DNA from: Polyangiaceae bacterium | GTDB taxonomy: Bacteria; Myxococcota_A; Polyangia; Polyangiales; Polyangiaceae | Assembly (NCBI GenBank): GCA_019637295.1 | Contig: JAHBVX010000018.1 | Location: forward strand, 18,288 to 82,287 | Length of the DNA stretch: 64,000 nucleotides | Reading direction: 5' to 3' | Part shown: piece by piece, positions 56,630 to 64,000 of the stretch | Layout: the number at the start of each line of letters is the position of its first letter | Numbering within the stretch: the first letter of the stretch is position 1 | The notes under the pieces: model-generated | What the model was told of the DNA's origin: nothing | What the model saw: the letters and a program-made list of their open reading frames with translations, nothing else | Database searches by the model: none | Program-made: the position numbers and the translations under genes

Positions 56630-57745
56630 CTACTCGTCGGCAGGCTCGGCGGCGGGCGCGGCGTCCTCGGCAGCGGGCTCCGCGTCGGCGGGCGCGGCTG
56701 CGCGCGAGAACAGCTTGCGCAGCAGCATCATCGGGTCGAAACCGAGCAGCTCGCGCACGTCGCGATCGACCCCGGTGAGATCCCGAACCCCCTGCAGCAG
56801 CGGGTAGAGCGGGCTCCGCTCGCCGAGCCAGCCGTCGGCCCCCAGGCGCACGGCCAGGTCCCGGGCGACCGCCAGGGCCGCGCGGCCCACGTCCACGCCC
56901 AGCGGCAGCGCGATCGCGGGGGTCGCCGGCGAGACGATCACGTCCCGAGCCGCGACCGCCGCGGCCCACGCGCCAGCCCGCGGCGAGTGCAACAGCTTGC
57001 GCAGAGTGTGGACCTCGCCGAACACGCCGAGCGCCAGCGGCGCCGCGCAGGCCTCCGCGGCCCGCGACAGGTAGCGGTAGTCGCGGTGAAAGTCGCCGGA
57101 CACCAGGCCCATGCGCCCGCGCAGCTCATCGGGCCCGAGCACCAGATCGAAGCCCTCCCCTCGGCGGCGCAGCACCAGCGCGGTGAACAGCTCACCGTCC
57201 TGAAACGCGCCGAACACGATGGCCTTGCCGCTCGGGCACAGCGCGTCGAGCACTCGAACCATCACGCGATGGTGGGGTACTGGCCAGCTCGCCAGCTTCC
57301 ACGGGTGCACCTCGATGCGGCCCTCGCTCTCGAGCTCCCGCAGGATGCCGAACAAGACCCAGAGCTGCTCGAGGGCGTCTTGCTCGCGCCGGAGCCGCTG
57401 AGCGAAGCGCTCCATGAGCTCCTCGAGGGCGCCGGTCTCGATGCGCGCGGCGAAGCGCGCGTGGTGTCGCGCCGCGAGCACCGGCAACGGAGCTGGCCAG
57501 CTCTCGGCGCGTACGTCGAGACGTCCACTGTCCGTACTGAGGAGCTTGCGCAGTCGCTCGCCGGTGGTGACCGCGATCACGCCGCCGCGGCGCCGGGGCA
57601 GACCCGAGGCTTCGCGAGTCGGCGAGTCGGCGACCGCGGACGGCTCCTCGCGCTCGCGGGGAGCCAAGGGCGCGCGAAACACCTCCGCCAACCGAACCCA
57701 GTCGTCGGTGGTGAAACCTTCGAGACGCACATCGCGGGTGAGCAC
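56630..57745 (-). CDS. unknown protein heading the kinase-thioredoxin operon
   Basis: 371 aa from GTG 57745, no signal or TM, cytoplasmic. It is well supported: the frame is long, the stop is 4 nt before the kinase ATG, and TATACT lies 12 nt upstream. Recognisable stretches are ALEELMERFAQRLRREQDALEQLWVLFGIL (helical), AIVFGAFQDGELFTALVLRRRGEGFDLVLGPDELR (strand-rich) and a C-terminal segment VRELLGFDPMMLLRKLFSR before an Ala/Glu/Pro tail. I know no family for it. Its place suggests a role with the kinase, or in the output of the redox protein. Confidence 0.72.
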   Translation of the reverse strand: MLTRDVRLEGFTTDDWVRLAEVFRAPLAPREREEPSAVADSPTREASGLPRRRGGVIAVTTGERLRKLLSTDSGRLDVRAESWPAPLPVLAARHHARFAARIETGALEELMERFAQRLRREQDALEQLWVLFGILRELESEGRIEVHPWKLASWPVPHHRVMVRVLDALCPSGKAIVFGAFQDGELFTALVLRRRGEGFDLVLGPDELRGRMGLVSGDFHRDYRYLSRAAEACAAPLALGVFGEVHTLRKLLHSPRAGAWAAAVAARDVIVSPATPAIALPLGVDVGRAALAVARDLAVRLGADGWLGERSPLYPLLQGVRDLTGVDRDVRELLGFDPMMLLRKLFSRAAAPADAEPAAEDAAPAAEPADE

Positions 57746-57757
57746 GGGCAGCGGCGG

Positions 57758-57765
57758 AGTATAGT
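57758..57765. promoter_or_regulatory. overlapping divergent -10 boxes
   Basis: AGTATAGT: TATAGT on the + strand (57760-57765), 7 nt before the M18 peptidase ATG, and TATACT on the - strand (57763-57758), 12 nt before GTG 57745. The two -10 hexamers share four base pairs, so the two transcription starts should exclude each other at the moment of initiation. Confidence 0.55.
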
Positions 57766-57772
57766 CGGGAGC

Positions 57773-59110
57773 ATGAGCGATGCGAGCCCTGCCGACCGCG
57801 CCCGTGACCTCCTCGCGTTCATCGACGAGGCGCCCACTCCGTATCACGCGGTAGCCGCCGCGGCCGCGCGCCTCTCGGCAGCGGGATTTGCCGAGCTCGA
57901 CGAGCGTGAGCGCTGGGGAATCGAGGCCGGCGGGCGCTACTTCATCATCAAAGGGGGGGGCACCCTGGTCGCCTTCGTCGCGGGCGACCGCCCGCCCGCC
58001 GAGTCGGGCTTCCTGCTGATCGGCGCGCACACGGACTCGCCCAACCTGCGCGTCAAGCCGCTCGCGGACCTGGTCGCCTCCGGCACGCGCCAGCTGTCCG
58101 TCGAGGTCTACGGCGGCGTCTTGTGGTCCACCTGGCTGGATCGCGATCTCGCGCTCGGCGGTCGCGTCAGCCTCCGCGACGGCTCCTCTCGGCTCCTGCG
58201 AGTGACGCGGCCCGTGTGCCGCATCCCGAACGTGGCCATCCACTTGAACCGCGAGGTGAACTCCGCGGGCTTGCAGCTCAATCCGCAGAGCCACCTGCTG
58301 CCTCTGTTCTCGCTGGACGGCAAGGCCGAGGACGCGCGGCTCTTGCCGATGCTCGTCAGCGAGCTGTCGCGCGACGCCGACGCCGTCACCCCTGACGAGA
58401 TACTCGGCTTCGATCTTTGTCTGTTCGACACGCAACCGTCGGCCATCGGCGGCGCGCGGGGCGAGCTGATATTCGCGCCGCGACTCGACAACCTGGCCTC
58501 CTGCCACGCGGCCATCTGCGCGCTGCTCGAGTCCGGCGACAGCGCGCCGCTCACGCGGGTGGTCGCGCTCTACGATCACGAGGAGGTCGGCAGCCAGAGC
58601 GCGGCGGGCGCGCGCTCCCGCTTCCTCGGTCGCGTACTCGAGCGCGTCGCCGGAGCCTACTCGGGAGGGGACACGAGCTGGGAGGTCAGCCACCGCGCGC
58701 TGGCCCGCTCGCTCTTGGTCTCGGCGGACATGGCGCACGCCCTGCACCCGAACTACGGCGACAAGCACGACAAGCTGCACGCTCCGCGACTGGGCGCCGG
58801 CCCCGTGATCAAGGTGAACGCCAACCAGAGCTACGCCACGGACGGCCCGAGCACGGCCTTCTTCGCGGCGGCATGTCGCGACGTGGGCGTCACTCCCCAG
58901 TACTTCACCTCGCGCAACGACGTGCCCTGCGGCAGCACCATCGGCCCCATCTCGGCAGCCATGCTGGGCCTGAGGACCGTGGACGTCGGTAGCCCCATGC
59001 ACAGCATGCACTCGTGTCGCGAAGGCGCGGCCGTCGCGGACGTCGAGCCCATGATCCGCGTGCTGACTCACGTGCTGAAGAGCCCCGAGCTGCCGCCCCC
59101 GCGAGACTGA
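57773..59110 (+). CDS. M18-family aminopeptidase
   Basis: 445 aa. Cytoplasmic metallo-aminopeptidase of the M18 (aspartyl aminopeptidase/ApeB) family. Metal-site motifs: LIGAHTDSPNLRVKP (His), RLDNLASCHAA (Asp), ALYDHEEVGSQS (Glu pair), DMAHALHPNY (Asp) and MHSMHSCRE (His). The middle domain has VYGGVLWSTWLDRDL, and CGSTIGP is near the end. Complete length. The start is set by the TATAGT box. Confidence 0.94.
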   Translation: MSDASPADRARDLLAFIDEAPTPYHAVAAAAARLSAAGFAELDERERWGIEAGGRYFIIKGGGTLVAFVAGDRPPAESGFLLIGAHTDSPNLRVKPLADLVASGTRQLSVEVYGGVLWSTWLDRDLALGGRVSLRDGSSRLLRVTRPVCRIPNVAIHLNREVNSAGLQLNPQSHLLPLFSLDGKAEDARLLPMLVSELSRDADAVTPDEILGFDLCLFDTQPSAIGGARGELIFAPRLDNLASCHAAICALLESGDSAPLTRVVALYDHEEVGSQSAAGARSRFLGRVLERVAGAYSGGDTSWEVSHRALARSLLVSADMAHALHPNYGDKHDKLHAPRLGAGPVIKVNANQSYATDGPSTAFFAAACRDVGVTPQYFTSRNDVPCGSTIGPISAAMLGLRTVDVGSPMHSMHSCREGAAVADVEPMIRVLTHVLKSPELPPPRD

Positions 59111-59344
59111 ATCGGTGACGCCCCAGGGTTGATTGTGGGCTCGACGCGGGCACGGCTGTCCCGCGACCGAGTTCGCAGGGCGTGGTCGAGTCCAACGCGC
59201 ACGGGGAGGGGAGTGGGGCCGGGTGCGCTTACATCATCCCACTCATTTGCCGGTGACGCGTCGGCGCGGGTTGCCGCCGCGCCAGTCACGGGTATCGTTT
59301 GAGGAGTGAAGGGTGGGAACACTCTTCGTAGCTCGGGCGGATCG

Positions 59345-61945
59345 ATGGAGAGAGCGAAGATGAAGAGGGCGATGGGCGTGGTGGCGGGTGTGTTGTGCTT
59401 CGCGGGCGGTTTCGGGCGGGTCGCCGCGCAGACGTCCGGGGGGGGCGGAACCCACGTGGGTGGTTCCCAGCGAGGACGAGACGGGTGACAATGTTCGGAT
59501 CTCGTGGGAGCTCCCGCTCCCCATCACCTTGAGCCGAAGGGCGAAGGCGTTGCTCCCTACCGCGCGCCTTCGCCCGCTGCCACCCGCGGTTGCGACGGAG
59601 ATCTACGCGGAACGGACCGCGGCGCTCACGGAGTTGGTGAAGTCACCACCGTTTCGGGCGCTGCTGCATGCGCGCGACGGCGTCGACGCGCTTCGACTGC
59701 TGCAGGCCGACCCCACGCGTCGGGCGGTCACTTTCCAGCATTACTTCTTCGACGCCCGAGATGGAACCTGGGCGCAGGTCGCTGGTGCGCAGGTCGCACT
59801 TCACTTGACGCCAGATGGCATCGGACTCCAGGGCGTCACCACCTTCTTCCAACCGGATCTCGATCCGCCTCCCGCAGCCATCGGCTGGCACGACGCGCGC
59901 AGGATCGCAGTCGAGCTCGCAACGGAGTGGGGCGCGGCGAACCCGTTCGTAGCCCTCGAGCCCGGTCCGGTGGTGATTCGCGATCCGGCTCCCTTCGGTG
60001 GCGCTCGGCCCGCGTCGCAGGTTCGGCGCGGCGGGGATCGCAAGTTCTTCCGCGCCCGGGTGACCGACCAGGCTCGGCAGCTCGCGCCGAACGTGCAAGT
60101 CCTGATCGACGCCGAGACCGGGAAGATTGGCCGCGTCAGGACCCTGAGCTCGCAAGACACGCCGAGCCAGCCCTTCGGCTCGGCCAGAATCGGTGATTGG
60201 GTGAATCTGACCCTTTCGAATCTACCCGCACTGTTGAATCAGTTGTTCTGCACGTTCTTCGACGGGACCGGCCTCGACCTGGATAACACCCTCCGCACGT
60301 TCTCCACGACGCTCTATCCTCCGAGTCAGGTGCAAGACGACCCGTCACGACCCTACGCGATGGTCTCCTGCGACGAAACCGCGCCGGGCCGCTCGTTCAT
60401 CGATCCCCTCGATATCATCACCTTCGCTGCGAATCCGCATCCGGACAAGGATCTCGTGAACGCACGGGTCTTTCGCGACGACGACAACGTTTGGTCCGAG
60501 CCGCCGACGCACCCGAAGCGGCACGCCGTGGCGGCTCAATTCTGGAGCGAGCGAGTGCTCGGCTTCTTCAGGAGCCGCGGCTACTGGAAGCGCGACCACG
60601 CGGGAGTGGGTAACACCGTCGTCCCGGCCCGAGTTCTGAGCTGGTACGGCGCGCCAATCGACGGGCTCGCTGAGTCCAGGCACTACTTCTTACAGACCAC
60701 GTCGGAAAACAAGCTTCTGGTCGGGAACTCACTGCTTCTTTTTTCGGAGCCGACGGACGTCTTTCGGACCTCGGTCGACCTGTTCACGGTCGGGCACGAG
60801 TTCGCTCACTCGTTCACCTGGGACGTGGCCTACGCGCCAGGAGAAACGGGCCAGGCCAAGCCGCTCGCGGGCTTCAACACCGAGAGCTACTCCATAGACG
60901 AAGGTATCGCGGACTGCCTGTCGATGTTGATGCTGGCGGAGAACATCGCCGACCTCGGGCCGCGCTACAAGCTCACGGGCGTGGACGCGCCGTTCCATCT
61001 CGGCGCCGACCTCTACGACAACCCCGACCTGGGCATCCTCGGGTTTCCGAACCTGGCGAATCCCTGGCACAGCGAGCCGAGACGCTTCACCTACTGGTCC
61101 GGCGAACGGGATACTTCCTCGACCAACCAAGGCGCCGAGGACAACAGCACGCTCGTGGGCGGGCCGTGCAAGCTGCTGATCACCGGGGGCTCGCAGCCGC
61201 GCCTGGCGTCGGACGTGCTCAACGTACCTCAGTCGGCCGTGTCGCTCGGGGGCACGTCTCCTTCAACCAATCGACCCATCGCGTACGCTCGCCTGTCCGA
61301 ACTCTTGTTCTACACGTGGCTCGAGACCAGGCCACGCCCGCGTACGGCAGCTACCACGACTTGATCGACATCTTGGCCGCCAACGCCAAGCACCTCGGTT
61401 GGGGGGCTGGGGACACCATGAGCGAGCGCGTGCGCCGGGCGTTCGACCAGTACGGCTTCGGCCGGGGCAAGGAGGTGGAGCCAAACTCCGGACCGCAGCT
61501 GAACGCCAATGACGGGCACATGCAAAGGAACCTGATGGCGTCGGGGAAGCGGCACCGGCGCGCCATCAGCGGCGAAGTGTGCGGCACGGACGAGGATGCG
61601 TTTCCGATCAATGAGCGGGTGGCGGTGGGGGACCTAGTGTCAATCGAGTTGAGCAATAGGGACTCCTTCGAGCTTCGGGTGTGGCAGACGCAACCTTGTC
61701 CGTTCGACGACAAGACCTGCACAAAGCAGTTTCAAGTGTTCCCCAAGCCGGCAGATGACGGCTCTTCGGTCGACACTGGTGCGATATCGTTTTCATTTCC
61801 ACCAGGCTCCGGTGGTGCGAGTCCAAGCGGGAGTAAGTGGCGAAGCGTATACTTGGGTGTACGCCGGAAGTCAGGACCATGCACCCAATCGTACACCGTC
61901 TACGTCGAAGTAGTGCGTGCAGTAGGAAACGAGGTGTACCCATGA
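59345..61945 (+). pseudogene. secreted M4-like metallopeptidase broken by two frameshifts
   Basis: ATG 59345 opens a signal peptide (MKRAMGVVAGVLCFAGGFGRVAAQ). The frame is lost in a run of eight G (59438-59445); with seven G it continues into the long frame TWVVPSEDETGDNV and on to 61364. That part has a propeptide-like region, then VGHEFAHSF (zinc HEFAH, codons at 60795-60809) and ESYSIDEGIADCLSM (third zinc ligand Glu). Near 61330 a second shift (one base short) leads from YTWLE to AYGSYHDLIDILAANAKHLGW and a C-terminal domain ending at 61945 (about 865 codons in all). All peptidase residues are intact. Explanations: phase variation at the G tract, decay, or sequencing error. Confidence 0.75.
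59438..59445 (+). repeat. G8 homopolymer at a frameshift
   Basis: Eight consecutive G between the signal peptide and mature region of the M4 peptidase gene. Loss of one G joins the frames. Confidence 0.8.
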
Positions 61946-62814
61946 TCCCCCCATCGATTCGACTACTCGGGGCGCTCACTTTGGCGGTTACCGGCTGTGG
62001 TCGAACTGTCGATGAGCCGATGCCACCCCGAGACGCTGGTCCGCCGGCGCAGCCGCAGCTACGCGTCTATGCGGGGGGCAGTTGGAGCTGCTCGCTCGAC
62101 ACTCGCGGTGCAACGGCGTGTTGGGGACTGGCTGCGGACGACTTGCTGGCCCCGCCCCAGGAGGCGTTCGCGGAGCTGGCTCTCGGCACCGTTGCCGCAT
62201 GCGGGCTACGGAGCGACGGAAGGCTGCGCTGTTGGCCCGGTACGAGCTTGACGGATCCGCAGGTAGTGCCCGCGAAGAGGTTCACTCGTGTATCGCTCAG
62301 GGCAGGGCATGCTTGTGGTGTGTTGGCGGAAGATCGCCAAGTGCTTTGTTGGGGTGCCGGCGACTTTGGCGCCTTGGACGCTCCGCATGGTCGGTTCGTG
62401 GATGTGGCTGCGGGTGTGTACTTTTCCTGCGCCCTGCGCGAGAGCGGGCAGGCGACCTGCTGGGGAATGAACCATGAAGGACAATCGACGCCTCCCAACG
62501 GCACATTTGTCCGAATCACAGCCGGAGACGCGCATGCGTGTGCGCTAGACGCAGACGGCATCGTTGCGTGTTGGGGGAGTAAGACCAGTGCCACTGGTCA
62601 ACGCGCCACCGCAATTGCATCCAATGTCGGGACCTGCCTGATCCGTCCCGACGAGACGGTCGCTTGCTTCGATGTGAGCCCGCAGTTGCTCGACGTGCCG
62701 AAGGGGAAGGCAAACGGCCTGGCCATGGGCGCGGCCCACGCTTGTGTGGTTCGCCCCGACGACCGCATCGAGTGTTGGGGCAACGACGAGTCGGGCCAGG
62801 CGTCGCCGCCGTGA
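61942..62814 (+). CDS. RCC1-like repeat lipoprotein
   Basis: 290 aa. The signal RLLGALTLAVTGCG ends at Cys19. About six repeats of ~40 residues follow, each with (H/S)(A/S)C.L...G...CWG, for example GSWSCSLDTRGATACWG and AHACALDADGIVACWG. This is the Cys-paired RCC1-like propeller repeat found in myxobacterial secreted proteins. ATG overlaps the M4 peptidase stop (ATGA), and a GAGG site is 8-11 nt upstream, so it is co-translated with the peptidase. A role as binding partner or inhibitor of the peptidase is a guess. Confidence 0.82.
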   Translation: MIPPSIRLLGALTLAVTGCGRTVDEPMPPRDAGPPAQPQLRVYAGGSWSCSLDTRGATACWGLAADDLLAPPQEAFAELALGTVAACGLRSDGRLRCWPGTSLTDPQVVPAKRFTRVSLRAGHACGVLAEDRQVLCWGAGDFGALDAPHGRFVDVAAGVYFSCALRESGQATCWGMNHEGQSTPPNGTFVRITAGDAHACALDADGIVACWGSKTSATGQRATAIASNVGTCLIRPDETVACFDVSPQLLDVPKGKANGLAMGAAHACVVRPDDRIECWGNDESGQASPP

Positions 62815-63734
62815 CTCGGCACCGTGCGCGGGCAGGCGTGCCGGCAAGCAGGGGCTCGCGGCGAGGCGTGTACGCTGGTGCGATCACGTTGGTGCTCGCG
62901 GTGGCGGGCGGGATGTGGCTGGCGCGGGATCGCCGTCCCGTGGGCCCGGTCGCGCAGCGGGTGGATCCCCAGGTCGAGCTGCCCGAGGGGTGGGACCTGC
63001 CGCCCCCCACGACGAAAGAAGTGATCAACGGGCCTCACCGTCCGGTGCTGCCGATCCTCCCGGGCGCCACAGGGTCGGGCGGTACCCTCCGCTGGCAGTT
63101 TCGCGTGGAGCTGCCGGTCGAGGAGAGCCGCTGCGGAAGCGGAGCGACGGTGCAACCCTGCGCGCAGGTGGCCGGCGGGCCAGAGCGGGTCGCGGTGGCG
63201 GTGATCTCGGGGTCGCGCACGCTGGTCGAGTCCTTCTACGGGGACTCCGACCTCGACCGCATCTTCCGCGTCGATCGGCCACTGCCTGCGGGCGCGGGGT
63301 ACTTCCAGTTCGTACGCGTGAAGCGAGACTGGGTGCGGGTGAGCGATCCTCAGTTCGACCAGCCGGTCTTCGGCGTCACCATCACCCCGCCGGCCACGTC
63401 GCTTCGCGCGATCAGCGGACGGCTCTGGAGAACGACGGACCTGTCGCCGCCGAGGCTCGGTGCGACGCGCGCTCTCTTTCTGGCGCGTCGCTGGCTGACC
63501 GTAGATTCTCCGCTGGAGGTGGAGCTCGTGGCGGCCCCGCAGTCTCAGAACGACCGGCGGATCACGCGGCTCTGTTACCTGGCGTACGATACGCGCGTGC
63601 GTCTGTGGATCGACGCACACACGGGACGACCGTACCACGGGTATTGTAGCGAGTGCCCCAAGGCGCTCGAAGAGCGCGTCGAGCAACTCGCCAAGCATGA
63701 CCCCGACGTGTTCGCGCCGCCACGACCGCCGTGA
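62811..63734 (+). CDS. single-TM anchored extracytoplasmic protein
   Basis: 307 aa from GTG 62811, which overlaps the previous stop as GTGA. The basic N-terminus and one TM (AGAITLVLAVAGGMWLA, about 23-40) place the rest outside the cytoplasm. The remainder is strand-rich with four Cys in two close groups (ESRCGSGATVQPC; LCY...YCSEC) and ends in an acidic helix. No family recognised. Third gene of a chain with stop/start overlaps, so probably acting with the M4 peptidase and the RCC1-like lipoprotein. Confidence 0.7.
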   Translation: MTRHRARAGVPASRGSRRGVYAGAITLVLAVAGGMWLARDRRPVGPVAQRVDPQVELPEGWDLPPPTTKEVINGPHRPVLPILPGATGSGGTLRWQFRVELPVEESRCGSGATVQPCAQVAGGPERVAVAVISGSRTLVESFYGDSDLDRIFRVDRPLPAGAGYFQFVRVKRDWVRVSDPQFDQPVFGVTITPPATSLRAISGRLWRTTDLSPPRLGATRALFLARRWLTVDSPLEVELVAAPQSQNDRRITRLCYLAYDTRVRLWIDAHTGRPYHGYCSECPKALEERVEQLAKHDPDVFAPPRPP

Positions 63735-63901
63735 ACGAACCCATCCCGGCGTTCCCGCGCCGGAGCGACAAGGGAAGTGTCCTCCACGAGCTGGAGGGAC
63801 GCGGCAGCAGTCCTGTCGAGCCGCTCCACGGCTGCATCTCGGACGGCCCACCTTGGGCGCTCTGCGGTTGGCTGCACCGTCGCGTCCATTGCCATCGCTG
63901 A
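63731..63901 (+). CDS. possible small protein at end of the operon
   Basis: 56 aa from GTG 63731, which overlaps the previous stop (GTGA), the same arrangement as the two junctions before it. Mixed hydrophilic, three Cys/Trp-containing turns near the end, no signal. The overlap is its only support. Confidence 0.35.
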   Translation: MNEPIPAFPRRSDKGSVLHELEGRGSSPVEPLHGCISDGPPWALCGWLHRRVHCHR

Positions 63902-63985
63902 TCCAGATCGCGGGCGGAGGAAGCGCCGAGCCGCGCGGGCTTCGGCCTTCGATCTCGCGCCGCCCCGAGGTAGACTGCCCGCGAA

Positions 63986-64000
63986 ATGGGTGAGTACCCG
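63986..64000 (+). CDS. probable start of the next gene
   Basis: ATG 63986 followed by Gly-Glu-Tyr-Pro and the window end. TAGACT at 63971-63976 is 9 nt upstream, like other starts here. Too short to identify. Confidence 0.3.

Noticed and set aside
57746..59071. Upstream extension of the 371-aa gene by more than 400 codons
   Set aside because: Antisense to the M18 peptidase, with atypical composition; the promoter at 57758 marks the real start.

Overview
This is a GC-rich (by eye about 70%), gene-dense chromosomal window. It very probably comes from a myxobacterium of the Polyangia type. The signs are: two large Ser/Thr kinases of eukaryotic type, one fused to a formylglycine-generating-enzyme (FGE/SUMF1) domain; a receiver-DUF4388 signalling protein; many Cys-rich lipoproteins with Gly/Ala/Ser linkers; RCC1-like, thrombospondin-3-like and LA_2272-type surface repeat proteins; and a giant repeat protein ending in a GGCGC/hydrophobic/Arg tail like MYXO-CTERM. 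I see no tRNA, rRNA, CRISPR array, integrase, transposase or phage module.

Layout. 1-15.4 kb: lipoproteins, a lipid-anchored OmpA-family protein, two SDR/acyl-CoA enzymes, a lipoprotein methyltransferase, a PflX-like radical SAM protein, and the two kinases. Two decayed genes lie here: a nucleotidyltransferase remnant at 7.1 kb and an adenylate-cyclase C-terminus at 15.4 kb. 15.7-30.1 kb: cell-surface genes, dominated by an 8.5-kb gene encoding 26 copies of a ~106-residue two-cysteine repeat, with an inactive M16 peptidase homologue converging on it. 30-37 kb: greB, a Uma2 nuclease, a frameshifted membrane protein, an arrestin-like protein and an AsmA-like protein. 37-42 kb: a divergent DAHP synthase, then SLC13 permease, MscS, YggT and GpsA on one strand. 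42-48.7 kb: an HD-GYP/pseudo-receiver protein and the housekeeping genes rplM-rpsI, argC and uvrB. 48.7-51.1 kb: uppP-manC, coupled by an ATGA overlap, plus a small lipoprotein. 51.3-59.1 kb: an amidohydrolase-TSP3-OB lipoprotein, DUF962, and an operon of an unknown protein, an NtrY-like histidine kinase and a TlpA thioredoxin, divergent from an M18 aminopeptidase. 59.3-64 kb: a chain of overlapping genes (M4 metallopeptidase broken by two frameshifts, one in a G8 tract; an RCC1-like lipoprotein; an anchored protein; a tiny ORF).

The most general signal is regulatory. At about fifteen gene starts a TAnnnn hexamer lies with its first T 11-13 nt before the start codon and no convincing Shine-Dalgarno follows it. 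This spacing predicts leaderless or nearly leaderless transcripts, and I used it to choose several start codons. Other genes inside operons have stop/start overlaps (ATGA, GTGA) or clear AG-rich ribosome sites.

No single cassette is obviously a known defence, secretion or secondary-metabolite system. The best candidates for undescribed biology are the 26-repeat surface protein with its 957-bp higher-order repeats, the possibly phase-variable M4-protease/RCC1 operon, and the unknown-protein/histidine-kinase/thioredoxin operon.
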